Of a stretch of 15,054 nucleotides of DNA, positions 14,578 to 15,054 are shown piece after piece. The first letter of the stretch is position 1. Each line of letters opens with the position of its first letter. Location of the stretch: contig CAYNIU010000051.1 in assembly GCA_964397365.1 (NCBI GenBank), positions 1 to 15,054 of the forward strand, in the 5' to 3' direction. The notes under the pieces are model-generated. The model made no database searches. It had not been told where the DNA came from and worked only from the letters and a program-made list of their open reading frames with translations. The position numbers were made by a program, and so were the translations under genes. The stretch is from Methylomarinum sp964397365. Lineage in GTDB: Bacteria; Pseudomonadota; Gammaproteobacteria; Methylococcales; Methylomonadaceae.

Positions 14578-15054
14578 GTTTGTTACACTACTGGCGCGCC
14601 ATGTGGGGCATAATCTGGCGCGAATTGTGGCGCTTTGTCCGCCAGCGGGAACGTTTTATTTCCGCACTAGTCAGGCCGTTGGTGTGGTTGTTTGTGTTTG
14701 CCGCCGGTTTCAGGGCTACGCTGGGGCTTGCCATTACCCCGCCTTATGAAACCTATATTTTATATGAAGTGTATATTACCCCGGGTTTGATCGGCATGAT
14801 TCAATTATTTAACGGCATGCAGAGCTCCTTGTCGATGGTGTATGACCGGGAGATGGGCAGTATGCGTATTTTGATGGTCTGTCCATTACCGCGCTGGTTT
14901 TTATTGATGGCTAAGTTAATTGCCGGAACGGCGGTATCCATATTGCAGGTCTATGTGTTTTTGGCCATCGCCTGGTTTTACGAGATACAGGCACCACCAG
15001 TGGGCTATCTGTGGGTATTTCCGGCATTGGTTTTATCGGGCTTGATGCTGGGAG
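14574..15054 (+). CDS. ABC-2 type permease, PQQ-associated system (3' partial)
   Basis: The ATG at 14574 overlaps the ATPase stop by 4 bp, and the frame is open to the right edge (160 codons), so the C-terminus is missing. The N-terminus MSLLHYWRAMWGIIWREL is followed by the cytoplasmic stretch RFVRQRERFISALVRP, typical of ABC-2 permeases. A hydrophobic segment comes next at about 35-50, then YITPGLIGMIQLFNG and the coupling-helix region YDREMGSMRILMVCPLPR (about 86-103). Two further hydrophobic segments fall at about 112-131 and 143-160. This is the expected membrane partner of the ATPase, equivalent to PedC of Pseudomonas by family and position. A complete protein of this type has about 260 residues and six membrane helices. 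Confidence 0.9.
   Translation, partial: MSLLHYWRAMWGIIWRELWRFVRQRERFISALVRPLVWLFVFAAGFRATLGLAITPPYETYILYEVYITPGLIGMIQLFNGMQSSLSMVYDREMGSMRILMVCPLPRWFLLMAKLIAGTAVSILQVYVFLAIAWFYEIQAPPVGYLWVFPALVLSGLMLG

Overview
The window reads as chromosomal DNA of a fairly AT-rich gammaproteobacterium, most likely a methylotroph or methanotroph of the Methylococcales type. The reasons are a glutaminyl-tRNA synthetase of the gamma/beta-proteobacterial kind, a cassette of the PQQ-dependent alcohol/methanol dehydrogenase accessory ABC system at the right end, and general protein style. The taxonomic call is inference, because no marker such as xoxF or pmoA lies in the window. Both edges cut genes. The left edge lies inside a heptanucleotide tandem repeat, which may also be an assembly break.

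Layout. (1) 1-1739 (+): the 3' part of a PAS-GGDEF-EAL cyclic-di-GMP enzyme. Its reading frame runs through a 7-bp tandem repeat (GAACAGC x7 plus one variant) at the left edge. (2) 1766-6042 (-): a leftward block of PilZ protein, a small protein with a flagellin-like tail, a MOSC-domain protein, glnS and a fructosamine kinase-family protein. glnS has its own candidate promoter, and the first three genes are closely spaced and probably co-transcribed. (3) 6043-6259: a divergent intergenic region, the longest gene-free stretch (217 bp), holding an inverted repeat in the PilZ leader and a direct repeat with a TATAAT box at the TonB receptor start. (4) 6260-11622 (+): a TonB-dependent receptor, a periplasmic YfiR/DUF4154 protein and a large hybrid histidine kinase with a CHASE8-like sensor, tightly packed (21-bp gap, then a 4-bp overlap). 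(5) 11692-15054 (+): substrate-binding protein, YVTN beta-propeller, ABC ATPase and ABC-2 permease (cut by the right edge), with minimal spacing or 4-bp overlaps.

How the parts may work together. The TonB receptor, YfiR and kinase look like one outer-membrane to periplasm to inner-membrane signalling unit. YfiR classically restrains a CHASE8-GGDEF enzyme (YfiN); here the adjacent membrane partner is a hybrid kinase ending in an HPt domain, so the output would be a phosphorelay to a response regulator not present here. The ABC cassette resembles the Pseudomonas ped and Methylobacterium lut transport genes tied to PQQ enzymes and lanthanide supply. The nearby TonB receptor could serve the same metal economy, but that link rests on proximity only. 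Cyclic-di-GMP components (GGDEF-EAL, PilZ, a YfiR homologue) recur across the window.

No tRNA, rRNA, insertion sequence, CRISPR array or clear rho-independent terminator was seen. All family names come from reading motifs, not from database searches.
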